Positions 1 to 7,316 of a stretch of 40,220 bases of DNA are shown one piece after another. Under the pieces are notes generated by a model. The model had not been told where the DNA came from, did no database searches, and was given only the letters and a program-made list of their open reading frames with translations. The first letter of the stretch is position 1, and each line of letters opens with the position of its first letter. This stretch comes from Paenibacillus phytorum (GTDB lineage: Bacteria > Bacillota > Bacilli > Paenibacillales > NBRC-103111): assembly GCF_013141715.1 (NCBI RefSeq), contig NZ_WHOA01000184.1, forward strand, positions 1 to 40,220. Direction: 5' to 3'. Position numbers and translations under genes: made by a program.

Positions 1-876
1 GGCGCTGAGCAAACAGGAACGACCGTCGTATTGTCGGAAGAAGGCGTGCATAAGCTTGTATATTGGAGTGTAGACAAAGCAGGCAACGTGGAACAAGCGC
101 ATACAGTTACCGTCAGCATTGACAATACGGCTCCAGAGACAAAAACAGCGATAACCCCGTCTCAGCCGGATGGGCTGAAAGGTTGGTACTTGCATCCGGT
201 GACCCTGACGTTGAATGGCGATGATACTTTGTCCGGTGTGTCCGGTACGGAGTATAGCCTGGACGGAGGAACCACTTGGCAGTCTTATACAGCGCCGCTA
301 ACGTTTGGACAAGACGGAAAGTATACGATCAGCTACCGTTCGACGGACAATAGCGGTAACGTAGAAAAGCCCAAAACGATCGGCTTTAACCTGGACGCCA
401 CAGCTCCGACAATCACTGTCACCGGATTCGTGTACGGTACATTTAGCGACGCCGAGAGTATTATACCCGTCATTACACTAAGCGATAATCTTTCCGGGAG
501 CGACAACGGCAAGACAACTATGACGATGGATACGAAAGAGCTGCAGCAAGGGAAACCGATTCCTCTTTACACGCTACCTTTGGGTCCGCATACTTTGATC
601 GTAACGGCGAGCGATCTGGCGGGGAATACAAGCAGCCAAACGATTTTATTTCAGACCACGACAAGCATCGATTCCTTGAAGGCATTAGTAACAAGCTTTG
701 CGAATAATGGGTGGATCAATAACGCGGGAATTGCAAATAGCTTGCAGCATAAATTGGCCGAGAACAATCTGGCAGATTTTGTTAGCGAAGTAAATGCACA
801 GAGCGGCAAGCATATTTCAAGCCAGGCCACAAGCTACTTGCTACGGGATGCTCAATATTTGTTGTCCAAGCAGTAA
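1..876 (+). CDS. C-terminal part of a secreted OmpL47-like / FIMAH-domain protein (5' end outside window)
   Basis: The reading frame is open from the first base and ends at TAA 874-876, so the N-terminus lies upstream. About 291 residues are visible. They begin inside an OmpL47-type beta-sandwich repeat (pattern YRSTDNSGNVE...VDxTAP, seen as WSVDKAGNVEQ and again as YRSTDNSGNVEKP). A further Ig-like beta domain follows, and the last ~70 residues form a helical FIMAH-type domain (from about SIDSLKALV to LLSKQ). The 1812-7127 glycosidase ends in the same OmpL47-FIMAH order, so this is probably the tail of another large extracellular polysaccharide-active enzyme. No LPXTG or S-layer (SLH) anchor is present at the C-terminus. 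The catalytic domain cannot be inferred from what is visible. A hairpin terminator follows 25 bases after the stop. Confidence 0.85.
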   Translation, partial: GAEQTGTTVVLSEEGVHKLVYWSVDKAGNVEQAHTVTVSIDNTAPETKTAITPSQPDGLKGWYLHPVTLTLNGDDTLSGVSGTEYSLDGGTTWQSYTAPLTFGQDGKYTISYRSTDNSGNVEKPKTIGFNLDATAPTITVTGFVYGTFSDAESIIPVITLSDNLSGSDNGKTTMTMDTKELQQGKPIPLYTLPLGPHTLIVTASDLAGNTSSQTILFQTTTSIDSLKALVTSFANNGWINNAGIANSLQHKLAENNLADFVSEVNAQSGKHISSQATSYLLRDAQYLLSKQ

Positions 877-900
877 TAACCCGATAGATATAAAGGTAGT

Positions 901-934
901 GGTGGGTGCGGCGCTGTCCGTACCCGCCGTTTTT
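901..934 (+). terminator. Rho-independent terminator after the secreted protein
   Basis: An 11-bp stem (901-911 with 918-928, two G-U pairs) with a 6-nt loop is followed by a run of five T. The same stem-loop design, with closely similar sequence, recurs at 13368-13405 just before the intact heparinase II/III gene. Confidence 0.8.
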
Positions 935-966
935 CAAATGTGAATATAAAAGGAGATGTAATTAAT

Positions 967-1047
967 ATGCTAATGGATCGTTATGCGGATCATATTTCCG
1001 GATTGATATTCGAGAGTTCATATTATATTAAGGCGAGATTTTTTTGA
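967..1047 (+). pseudogene. 5' remnant of a heparinase II/III-family gene
   Basis: ATG at 967 opens a 26-codon frame beginning MLMDRYADHIS, which closely matches MLTERYANDIS at the start of the intact heparinase-like gene near 13428. The ribosome binding site (aaggag, 11 nt before the ATG) and the upstream terminator hairpin also match that locus. Similarity stops after about 12 codons, and the frame ends at TGA 1045-1047, directly before a sigK fragment. This is the truncated start of a paralogue whose body has been lost. Confidence 0.7.
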
Positions 1048-1071
1048 TGGGGATCTCCAGTACTTCTCTCA

Positions 1072-1222
1072 TCACTGAAGAAAACGCGTAAAGATGTGTC
1101 CTTGCATGATCCCATCGGAACGGACAAAGAGGGGAATGAGATTACGTTGATACATCCTCGGCACGGAAGCCGATGACGTAGTGGATAAGGTGCAGCTCAA
1201 GATAGAAAAGAGTAAAATATAA
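1072..1222 (+). pseudogene. sigK: C-terminal fragment of sporulation sigma factor gene sigK
   Basis: From 1072 the frame reads SLKKTRKDVSLHDPIG followed by TDKEGNEITLI, the typical SigK/SigE region between the conserved region-2 block and region 4. A small deletion near 1150 shifts the frame. It then continues as DILGTEADDVVDKV and QLKIEKSKI before stopping. Region 4 is missing, so the fragment cannot encode a sigma factor. The matching N-terminal half lies at 27861-28116, and the two halves share about 30 nt around the KKTRKDVS codons. Confidence 0.8.
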
Positions 1223-1227
1223 TTTGG

Positions 1228-1403
1228 GCCAACCGTAGGGATGTCGCCGGCTTTGGAAACCGCTTGCGAATTGTGTATCCAGAGTCTGGGAAAAGGTGAA
1301 AAATGATTGGGATCAAACATTTAGTGAGATTCCAATCGATTACAATGTGAAATTGACTATTAGCGGTTTTGGAGCTTTAGGATCCAAAAAGTGTGACCAT
1401 TGA
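1228..1403 (+). pseudogene. C-terminal fragment of a Ger(x)C-family germination lipoprotein gene
   Basis: The conceptual translation reads RRDVAGFGNRLRIVYP and, after an apparent one-base deletion near 1278, VWEKVKNDWDQTF then SEIPIDYNVKLTI. This is the usual C-terminal pattern of Ger(x)C proteins (DxxGFG..., YPxxW, DWDxxF, V-x-V-x-I-x-x-x-G). The frame stops at TGA 1401-1403. It abuts the sigK fragment with only a few bases between. It is a separate decayed copy; the intact gerC lies at 16762-17892 on the other strand. Confidence 0.7.
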
Positions 1404-1463
1404 AGCTATATATGCAGACACCCTGATTCAAATGTGAACAAGCGATTGGAGAATTATCGGAAA

Positions 1464-1505
1464 GGGCAGAAGTATGGAAGTTCCATACTTCTGCCCTATT
1501 TTTGT
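1464..1505 (+). terminator. Strong intrinsic terminator downstream of the gerC fragment
   Basis: A perfect 14-bp stem (gggcagaagtatgg at 1464-1477 pairing with 1483-1496; two further A/T bases can pair) with a 5-nt loop is followed by a T-rich run (tattttt). It isolates the debris upstream from the GH101 promoter region. Apart from the regulatory sites listed separately, 1505-1811 contains no gene I can recognise. Confidence 0.85.
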
Positions 1506-1590
1506 ATTCGGAGATGGAAGAACCGCTATTAGGTATCGTTCGCAAATGGAATGATTGTAGTCGCATTTCTGATTGATTTCTCCGGCTGTA

Positions 1591-1691
1591 TGCAAAAATT
1601 GCGACAATAGCACACAATAATTCAATTCAACACAAGGAAGAAGCCGTGCAACAATTGCGCCTTGTAGGCGACCGTTTATTAATCGTAAATT
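1591..1691 (+). promoter_or_regulatory. Module A promoter of the GH101 gene with two GCAA-N3-TTGC sites
   Basis: The proximal site TGCAACAATTGCG (1647-1659) is followed by TTGTAG (-35, 1662-1667) and, 18 nt later, TAAATT (-10, 1686-1691). A second site, TGCAAAAATTGCG, lies at 1591-1603, 56 bp upstream. The proximal site, -35 and -10 have exactly the same spacing (15 and 39 nt from the site start) as at 7226-7270 and 9767-9811. The core is an inverted repeat of GCAA and TTGC arms around three bases. The likely binder is the AraC-type regulator at 7317-9614 (inference). Confidence 0.6.
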
Positions 1692-1765
1692 GAGTAAGTT
1701 AGAAGCTTTGAACAAGCAACATGAGGTGGTGAGAGATGAGGATTTTAACGAAGAAGTGGGAGGTT

Positions 1766-1779
1766 TGAAAGCGCTTTAA
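1766..1779 (+). promoter_or_regulatory. Candidate catabolite-responsive element (cre) before the GH101 gene
   Basis: TGAAAGCGCTTTAA closely fits the CcpA-binding cre consensus (TGWAANCGNTNWCA) and contains the palindromic centre AAAGCGCTTT. It lies about 75 bp downstream of the proposed -10 box and 32 bp before the start codon, where CcpA binding would block elongation by roadblock. Confidence 0.5.
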
Positions 1780-1811
1780 AGATATGGAGGAGTTGAAGGA
1801 GGTATTTGATT

Positions 1812-4800
1812 GTGTCAAACATGAGTAAATTTATTCAGAAGAGTTTAAGAAGAAATTTAAAAATCACGCTGGCGCTTTTGTTTTTCTTGGCACCGTTTCT
1901 CTCATTTGGCAATCAATCATTTTTTGGCGAGGCCAACGCTCTGGCGGCAGGTCAGAACACGATTCAATCTACTAAACTGAGCGTGACAGTGGATGATTCT
2001 TTCCCTAGAATTATTCAATACCAATGGTTGGGAGAGGGAGCGTCTCAAAACGCCGTATTTTACGGAAATGAAGACACGCTAAGTCAGGTTAAAATCAACG
2101 GTACGACTTACACACCAGCTGTAACTAGTGTTATAACAGGGGATACGATTACCTATACACTGAACATTTCAAGTATAGGAGTAATAATGACTACGTATTT
2201 CAAGGTTACCGACAACGTAGTCGAATTCAAGGTAAGCGATATTACCGAAAGCGGCGCGACGAAAGTGATGACCTTTGAAATTTCGAATCAAAATTTGATC
2301 TCCATTCGGGATAATCAACCAGGTGCCAAAGAAACAGGGGTTGATGTCAAAGGCTCTGTCAATTACGATGACAATTCCGTGGAAGAACACAACGTATTGG
2401 TTACGAAGGCAGTTGACGCAAACCCGGTGGCCAAATCGTATCTCTTCTTGAGTACCGATAAGCTTGCAGCAACGATGTATAATAACAGCATTAATCTGAC
2501 GCCGACTACTGGAAACAAGATTTTGGGCGTTAAGAATGAAGCTAGATACTATTACCAGACGGTGAATAAGACCGGTTATAAGAGAATGGGCGCATGGAAC
2601 AATGCTTGGACGTATAGGGAAGTGGCAACGGAGATTATGGAACTTCCATACGCCAAGATCGCCATTACACCTGATGCCAACAATGACGGAACTGTTGACT
2701 GGCAGGATGGCGGAATTGCATACAGACAGATCATGAAAATTCCATACGGTGCTGACACAATTAAGAAGAGCTTCGCCCATATCGCATATACCCGCGCTAG
2801 CCTTGCGCAGTGGCCGTTCCTTAGAACGCTGGATATGGTTAAGAAGATATACCTGAATACCGACGGCTTCGGGCAGTTCTTGGAATATAAGGGGCATCAG
2901 GCCGAAGGACACGATTCTAACCACCCTGACTACGGAATCAACATCAATAAGAGGGCAGGGGGACTTAACGAGCTTAACTATTTTGTTAATGAGGCAGCAA
3001 AATATAACACGAACGTAGGCGTGCATATCAATGCTACCGAGGCTTATCCGGAAGCAAGCTACTACAGTGAAGGGCTTCTCAGACAGCCGCATGAGCCCGG
3101 GTGGAATTCGCTCGACCAGTCGTACCTAATTGACCAGTATAAGGATGCTACCAACTTTGGACCTCACGGCTTGGCTGACAGGCTCTCCGAACTTAAACAA
3201 AATGTTCCTGGCTTGAAGTGGGTTTATGTGGATGTTTATTATTTCCAAGGTTACCCAGAATGGAAGCTCGGAACAGAATTAAACAAGAATGGTTGGATTG
3301 TAGGTACGGAGTTCCAAGGCTCGCTGGAAGATTATGCAGTATGGAACCATGTGCCGCAGATGAAGAGTCAGGTGGTAAGATTCCTTAAGAACGGCGTTGC
3401 AGATTCCTACGGCTTCAACCACATGCTTTTGAAATCAAGACATGCGGGCTCCATGGGCTACGGGGATGACGGCAACGACGATCAGGGGAACAATACGACC
3501 TTGACGGGCCAAATGAAAATATTTTATACCAACAATCTGTTGATGAAGTACATGCAAAACTTTGACATTATGAAATGGACGAACAATAGGATCGATTTCA
3601 ATAACAATGTTTATGTAAAACAAACGACATCTGATCCTAATCCGGTAGTTGAGTTATACAAGGACAACAAAAAGCTCGCCGTATATCAGAATAATTATGA
3701 TACTTCAAGCTATAACATCGAAAACGTTAGCGCCAAAGTGTTTATTCCTTGGGATCCTCAGAATGAGACGAAGATCTATCACTATAACACGTTCGGAGGA
3801 ACCACTACTTGGGATCTTCCAAACAGTTGGGCCGGGATGAGTACAGTGAAGTTGTACCAGTTATCCGATACCGGTAAAACTTTTGTGAAGGACCTGAGTG
3901 TAACGAACGGTCAGGTAACGATTGACGCGGCAGCGAATACGCCTTATGTCGTCTACAAAGGTGAGCAAACAAACCCAGTCATGATATGGGGAGAAGGCGG
4001 ATTTGTGAAGGATCCTGGTTTCGACAGCCACGACTTATCTCCCGCAACCTCTGCATGGACTACAGCGTCTACTAACGGTAGCGCAAGCCATATGATTATT
4101 GAAAACAGCAACGTTGGCGAAACTTATTTGAAAGTGGGCGGAAACAACGGCGCGGATGGGACATTGAGCCAGACCCTAACAGGGCTGACCCCGGGCAAGA
4201 CCTATCAGCTTTCTGCTTGGATGGAGGTTAATGGAAGGACTGGAACGATCGGTGTCAAAAACTATGGTGGATCTGAAATAACGAACACGATGGAAAAATC
4301 GGAATTTACAAACCAGATCTATAATACGTTAAGGTTCAATCGGAATAAAATGCAGCGAATTAAGCTTGAATTTACAGTGCCGGCTAATTCAACGAGTGCA
4401 AACATTTACTTCACTGCAAATGCAGGGACGCCTCAATCTTACATGTACCTAGATGACGTACGTATTGTAGAAATGAATACGACGCCATTTGGAAGTCACT
4501 ATTTCTTCGAAGACTTTGAGAGCAATGACGAAGGCATTGGACCTTTTGTACAGAGCAAGATGGTCGGACGTATCCACAGATCAGAGTTTCATAGTGGTTT
4601 TACGACCGATACGATCCATGGCAATTATTCATTGAAGATGCGTCAGACCACTTCCACTGAAACAGGCGAATACATGAGGACTGTACCGTACAACGTGAAG
4701 CTGCAACCAAATACGATGTACAAACTTAGCTTTAACTATTTGCTTGGTTCACAATACAATGGTGCATATTCTGTTGCTATTATGGGGAATAACGGTTCAA

Positions 4801-7127
4801 CTACTTTGTCTAACGTAGCGCTTCCTTCATCGACCAGCAATACCGAATATTCAACATTTACTAAGACTTTTGTGACTGGAAATTATGACGATAGCTACAT
4901 CTCGTTTATTAAGAACGGGGGAGGGATGATCGACTTTGTCATCGATGACTTTGCGATTGACGTTGTAACCACACAGCCTCCTCTGGCCGTACCAACGGGA
5001 TTGAAAGCAACTCCTTTAAGCCCGTCCCAGATTAGCGTAAGCTGGAATGAGACGGATTTAGCAACCGGATATGACTTGGAGGTGGATGGCCAAGTAGTTT
5101 CACAAGTTATGTACCCTTACATGCATTCCGGGCTGGCGCTAAATTCTACTCATACCTACAGGGTAAGAACCAAGAACGCTACAGAGACAACGGATTGGAG
5201 CGCACCTGTGAGCGCAACTTCACTGAATGCGATTTCAATCGTTGCAAAAGCGGATTCCTATGTGCGTGACGGAGGGTCGGCGAATACGAACTTTGGTACA
5301 GAGCAAACCACATCGGTAAAGTGGGATGCACTAGGTTATAACCGCGAAGCATTCTACAAGTTTAACTTGGATAGTATACCGGCTAATGTGACCAGTGCAA
5401 AGATTAAACTGTATCCGACGACGGCTGGCTCAGTATCGCCAGGGATTAATGTTGAGCAAGTTCAGAATAATTGGAGCGAGTCTACGATTACTTGGAACAA
5501 CAAGCCTGCCGTAATAGGGACCAAATTGAATGCAAGTCCGATTATGCCTGTACTTAACACTGCGCTTGTCATTGATGTGACGAATCTTGCGAAAAGTGCA
5601 GTTGCCGGCCAAGATAAAAACATCTCCATCAAACTATCGAATGCTCTCCTGAAAGGCGGATCTTCAGACAGTCAGTTTGCGACGAAAGAGAATAGCTTGT
5701 CCCAATACTGGCCAGTGATCGAATATACTGCACCTGGAAGCCTTAAAGGCAAGGTAGTAGACAGTAATAATATGCCAGTTGCCGGCGCAGCTGTGACTGC
5801 ATCTGTTACCAGTTCAGTATATAGTTCAGTCTATACGGCAATGGACGGAACCTATTCCATAACCGATATACCGTCTGGCTCTGGCTATACCTTAACGGTA
5901 AGTAAAGAGGGATTCATGGACGCATCACGCTCAAATGTTATTGTGCCGATGGGAGATGTAACAATCCTTGATATGACACTTTCGCCCACGATCAGCCTAC
6001 CGTCTAACAACGCAGATCTGAAAGGGCTGAGTCTGTCGAGCGGTCAGTTGAATCCTGCCTTTGCATCGGGGACGACTTCTTACACTGTGAATGTGGCCAC
6101 TGATATGAGCAGCATTACAGTAACAGCGTCGGTTTACGATACCAATGCGACATTGACAGTGGCTGGTCAGCAGGTAGCGAGCGGGCAAGCAAGCGGACCG
6201 ATCAGCCTGAATGTAGGCAGCAATACGATCAACATTGTCGTGACGGCACAGGATATGACGATGAAAACGTATACGCTGACCGTGATCCGCGAGTCACCAG
6301 ATGGCATACCTCCGACAACCGAAGCCGCTTTAGATGGAGTGAAAGGCTCTGGTGGCTGGTTTACTTCCGATGTTACCGTAACGCTTAAATCTCAAGACGA
6401 TAATTCCGGTCTGGTGTCTACCGAATATTCATTGACCGTAGTGCAGAGCGTTTACGGCCAGCAATCGACCAATGGATTCGTACCTTATACGGCTCCGGTC
6501 TTACTCAGTGAAGGAATTTATCAGCTGCAGTATCGATCAACGGATCACGCTGGGAATGTAGAAGTTCCCCAAACGATAACCGTGAATGTCGATCGAACTG
6601 TACCAACAACAGTGCTTACTGCAAATGGCAGCCCATTAGTGAATGGGGCAACATTCCAAGACAACCAATTGCTAACGCTAAATATCCAATCGGAAGATCA
6701 ATTGTCCGGTGTGGCCACACAATCGGTTACTATCGATGGAGTAGTGAGCTCAGCGACACAGAATATTGTGAATTGGGAAGGTCAATTAGGGAACCATGTT
6801 ATTCAAGCTATTGTGACGGACCTGGCTGGGAATGTGAAGATAACCAAGATTACCGTGAATGTCACGACTAGCGCAAGTGCTATGCAGCAGCTTATCGCTA
6901 AGTTTATGGCATCCGGTGAAATAAATGGACCGCTCGGGACGCAAATAACAAACAAATTTACTCAGTCACTTGACCAATTAAGCAAGGGGCATAATGATCA
7001 GGCAATTAAGCATATGCAGGATGTGTTAAAGCAAATCGAGAAAGCAAAGCAGGGTGAAATTTCAGCCTATGCGAAGCAAGTTTTAACAACAGATGCCAAT
7101 GCCATAATTGCTGCTTGGTCCAAATAA
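1812..7127 (+). CDS. Secreted GH101-type endo-alpha-N-acetylgalactosaminidase, multidomain
   Basis: This enzyme is predicted to release O-linked disaccharides (core 1 Gal-GalNAc) from mucin-type glycoproteins outside the cell. GTG 1812 is chosen because AAGGAGGT lies 8 nt upstream; TTG 1806 is too close. The 1771 residues read: signal peptide (1-46); N-terminal beta-sandwich; GH101 barrel (~280-590), with NHPDYGININKRAGG, GVHINATEAYPEA, WVYVDVYY (D474, expected nucleophile) and IVGTEFQG (E500, expected acid/base); beta domain to ~725; two galactose-binding-like domains (~730-890, ~893-1055); fibronectin III (~1058-1135); DNRLRE-type domain (~1141-1305); carboxypeptidase-regulatory-like domain (~1308-1395); cadherin-like sandwich (~1398-1495); two OmpL47-like domains (~1499-1685); FIMAH domain (~1689-1771). 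The D-to-E spacing is a little shorter than in the pneumococcal and bifidobacterial enzymes as I remember them. The family assignment is firm; the exact substrate is inferred. Confidence 0.88.
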   Translation: MSNMSKFIQKSLRRNLKITLALLFFLAPFLSFGNQSFFGEANALAAGQNTIQSTKLSVTVDDSFPRIIQYQWLGEGASQNAVFYGNEDTLSQVKINGTTYTPAVTSVITGDTITYTLNISSIGVIMTTYFKVTDNVVEFKVSDITESGATKVMTFEISNQNLISIRDNQPGAKETGVDVKGSVNYDDNSVEEHNVLVTKAVDANPVAKSYLFLSTDKLAATMYNNSINLTPTTGNKILGVKNEARYYYQTVNKTGYKRMGAWNNAWTYREVATEIMELPYAKIAITPDANNDGTVDWQDGGIAYRQIMKIPYGADTIKKSFAHIAYTRASLAQWPFLRTLDMVKKIYLNTDGFGQFLEYKGHQAEGHDSNHPDYGININKRAGGLNELNYFVNEAAKYNTNVGVHINATEAYPEASYYSEGLLRQPHEPGWNSLDQSYLIDQYKDATNFGPHGLADRLSELKQNVPGLKWVYVDVYYFQGYPEWKLGTELNKNGWIVGTEFQGSLEDYAVWNHVPQMKSQVVRFLKNGVADSYGFNHMLLKSRHAGSMGYGDDGNDDQGNNTTLTGQMKIFYTNNLLMKYMQNFDIMKWTNNRIDFNNNVYVKQTTSDPNPVVELYKDNKKLAVYQNNYDTSSYNIENVSAKVFIPWDPQNETKIYHYNTFGGTTTWDLPNSWAGMSTVKLYQLSDTGKTFVKDLSVTNGQVTIDAAANTPYVVYKGEQTNPVMIWGEGGFVKDPGFDSHDLSPATSAWTTASTNGSASHMIIENSNVGETYLKVGGNNGADGTLSQTLTGLTPGKTYQLSAWMEVNGRTGTIGVKNYGGSEITNTMEKSEFTNQIYNTLRFNRNKMQRIKLEFTVPANSTSANIYFTANAGTPQSYMYLDDVRIVEMNTTPFGSHYFFEDFESNDEGIGPFVQSKMVGRIHRSEFHSGFTTDTIHGNYSLKMRQTTSTETGEYMRTVPYNVKLQPNTMYKLSFNYLLGSQYNGAYSVAIMGNNGSTTLSNVALPSSTSNTEYSTFTKTFVTGNYDDSYISFIKNGGGMIDFVIDDFAIDVVTTQPPLAVPTGLKATPLSPSQISVSWNETDLATGYDLEVDGQVVSQVMYPYMHSGLALNSTHTYRVRTKNATETTDWSAPVSATSLNAISIVAKADSYVRDGGSANTNFGTEQTTSVKWDALGYNREAFYKFNLDSIPANVTSAKIKLYPTTAGSVSPGINVEQVQNNWSESTITWNNKPAVIGTKLNASPIMPVLNTALVIDVTNLAKSAVAGQDKNISIKLSNALLKGGSSDSQFATKENSLSQYWPVIEYTAPGSLKGKVVDSNNMPVAGAAVTASVTSSVYSSVYTAMDGTYSITDIPSGSGYTLTVSKEGFMDASRSNVIVPMGDVTILDMTLSPTISLPSNNADLKGLSLSSGQLNPAFASGTTSYTVNVATDMSSITVTASVYDTNATLTVAGQQVASGQASGPISLNVGSNTINIVVTAQDMTMKTYTLTVIRESPDGIPPTTEAALDGVKGSGGWFTSDVTVTLKSQDDNSGLVSTEYSLTVVQSVYGQQSTNGFVPYTAPVLLSEGIYQLQYRSTDHAGNVEVPQTITVNVDRTVPTTVLTANGSPLVNGATFQDNQLLTLNIQSEDQLSGVATQSVTIDGVVSSATQNIVNWEGQLGNHVIQAIVTDLAGNVKITKITVNVTTSASAMQQLIAKFMASGEINGPLGTQITNKFTQSLDQLSKGHNDQAIKHMQDVLKQIEKAKQGEISAYAKQVLTTDANAIIAAWSK

Positions 7128-7137
7128 TACCATTAAG

Positions 7138-7175
7138 AACGCGATCAGGAGCCATTGCTCTTGATCGCGTTTTTA
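7138..7175 (+). terminator. Rho-independent terminator of the GH101 gene
   Basis: AACGCGATCA at 7138-7147 and the following bases pair with the arm ending TGATCGCGTT (7162-7171), with one internal mismatch and a short loop. A run of T follows. It begins 11 bases after the stop codon. Confidence 0.85.
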
Positions 7176-7225
7176 TTCCCTATTTCTTCCATATTGCTTC
7201 CTTGAAAGCAACCATTATATGCACC

Positions 7226-7270
7226 TGCAAAAATTGTGCCTTGCTTGCGACAAAAGGCATCGGTTACACT
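7226..7270 (+). promoter_or_regulatory. Module A promoter of the AraC-type regulator gene
   Basis: TGCAAAAATTGTG (7226-7238) is followed by TTGCTT (-35, 7241-7246) and, after 18 nt, TACACT (-10, 7265-7270). Site, -35 and -10 positions match the promoters at 1647-1691 and 9767-9811 base for base in spacing. This suggests autoregulation by the product of the downstream gene. Confidence 0.55.
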
Positions 7271-7316
7271 ACAAATACTTGGACATCGTTACATCATAGA
7301 GAGGTGAGTCGTTCAA

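Noticed and set aside
2169..3092. Long antisense open frame (307 codons) inside the GH101 gene
   Set aside because: It lies opposite a clear catalytic domain, has no ribosome site, and its translation is Cys/Ile-rich low-sense text; it is a shadow of the real gene.
5807..5838. Short tandem repeat in the GH101 gene as a phase-variable tract
   Set aside because: Two 12-base units keep the frame, and there are too few copies for slippage-driven switching.
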